The notes beneath the pieces are model-generated. The model saw only the letters and a program-made list of their open reading frames with translations. It was not told where the DNA came from and made no database searches. Shown one piece after another: positions 63,684 to 64,000 of a DNA stretch of 64,000 bases. Made by a program: the position numbers and the translations under genes. Each line of letters opens with the position of its first letter. Position 1 is the stretch's first letter. The stretch covers positions 434,001 to 498,000 of the forward strand of contig CAWEYY010000003.1 of assembly GCA_963813435.1 (NCBI GenBank), given 5' to 3'. This DNA comes from AC-32 sp963813435 (GTDB lineage Bacteria; Actinomycetota; Thermoleophilia; Gaiellales; Gaiellaceae).

Positions 63684-64000
63684 CTACGCCGACACGATGA
63701 AGACGGTCGTGCCGATCTTGACGCGGTTGAAGAGCCACTCGGCGTCGGAAATGTGCATCCGGATGCAGCCGTGCGAGGCCGAGTAGCCGATCGACGTGTC
63801 GTCCGGGGTCCCGTGGATGCCGACACCCGAGGCGGAGAGGCCCATCCAGCGCGTGCCGAGCGGGTTTCCCGGGCCGGGTGGGATCGGCTTCGCGCCGACG
63901 GCCCAGGGCGACTTCGGCGGGTACCACCACGGGTTGCGCCACTTGACCACGACCGACCAGCGCCCGAGCGGCGTCGGGTAGGCGGACTGACCCGTGGCGA
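63684..64000 (-). CDS. L,D-transpeptidase (YkuD), N-terminus beyond window
   Basis: The C-terminal 105 residues of an L,D-transpeptidase that crosslinks peptidoglycan stems. The open frame continues past the window edge: TGQSAYPTPLGRWSVVVKWR leads into GLSASGVGIHGTPDDTSIGY then SASHGCIRMHISDAEWLFNR, with the catalytic H and C in SHGCIRM. KIGTTVFIVSA is the normal end. It acts outside the membrane. An apparent start at 63950 is internal, since homology extends to the edge. Confidence 0.88.
   Translation of the reverse strand, partial: ATGQSAYPTPLGRWSVVVKWRNPWWYPPKSPWAVGAKPIPPGPGNPLGTRWMGLSASGVGIHGTPDDTSIGYSASHGCIRMHISDAEWLFNRVKIGTTVFIVSA

Noticed and set aside
1..64000. CRISPR arrays, rRNA, tRNA, transposases, phage genes
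   Set aside because: No regularly spaced direct repeats, no tRNA T-loop/anticodon pattern and no transposase, integrase or phage structural motifs were seen on either strand by reading. A covariance-model search would settle the RNA question.

Overview
The window is GC-rich, densely packed bacterial DNA of actinobacterial type, most likely class Thermoleophilia (Gaiellales or Solirubrobacterales). The reasons are the GC content, frequent GTG and TTG starts, short overlaps between genes, many apparently leaderless genes (a TANNNT hexamer 6-8 nt before the start codon), a CysO-CysM-Mec sulfur cluster, an F420/PNPOx-like split-barrel protein, and PstS proteins with a CxGC motif. The lineage is inferred from gene content only. 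No rRNA, tRNA, CRISPR array, transposase or integrase was found.

Layout. 0-10.4 kb: end of an unknown gene, an Lhr-type helicase, a truncated-looking P-loop protein, a HIT-like protein, an adenylate-kinase-like protein, a GMC oxidoreductase, an HhH-GPD protein, a tandem Nudix protein and two exported proteins. 10.4-16.2 kb: a minus-strand run with a GST, a DUF1326 protein, an acyl-CoA dehydrogenase, three tandem paralogous methyltransferases and a stand-alone LigD-type polymerase. 16.2-22.3 kb: a frameshifted FAD monooxygenase, an MMPL transporter and a NarL-type two-component pair. 22.3-30 kb: an acyl-CoA synthetase (PrpE-like) and a patch with three damaged glyoxalase (VOC) genes, three copies of a short repeat and two TPR regulators. 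One of these is an XRE-TPR regulator divergent from a 27-codon exported peptide gene. 30-33.2 kb: an amidohydrolase and an arsenic cluster (aquaporin, ArsC, divergent ArsR). 33.2-40.5 kb: a phosphate regulon (pstC-pstA-pstB-phoU-pstS, a divergent second pstS, a PhoR/PhoP-like pair). 40.3-45.1 kb: HD protein, HxlR regulator, M20 peptidase, principal-type sigma factor, TPR protein. 45.2-48.2 kb: MoeZ-like activating enzyme, CysO, CysM and the Mec JAMM protease. 48.2-53.7 kb: cupredoxin, CBS/CorC membrane protein, MBL hydrolase, cupin, radical SAM protein, secreted beta-helix protein. 53.7-60.4 kb: a LuxR-type two-component pair and small redox proteins (ferredoxin, Rieske, FAD reductase-like). 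60.4-64 kb: glycosyltransferase, DUF4260, cytochrome c maturation genes (CcdA, CcmH, CcmG-like) and part of an L,D-transpeptidase.

The most unusual observations are four. (1) A candidate RRNPP-like peptide-signalling cassette at 24.9-26.5 kb: an XRE-TPR receptor, a tiny Sec-type peptide with the best Shine-Dalgarno of the window, a palindromic operator over the peptide's -35 and a strong terminator. (2) A short palindromic repeat that sits in frame inside coding sequences. In cysO it adds about 11 residues after the essential C-terminal Gly-Gly, next to a JAMM protease that could remove them. (3) Leaderless promoters in which the stop codon of the upstream gene forms the start of the -10 hexamer. 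(4) Convergent gene pairs that share a single CTAG as both stop codons. Several genes carry single-base frameshifts; these could be real decay or assembly errors.
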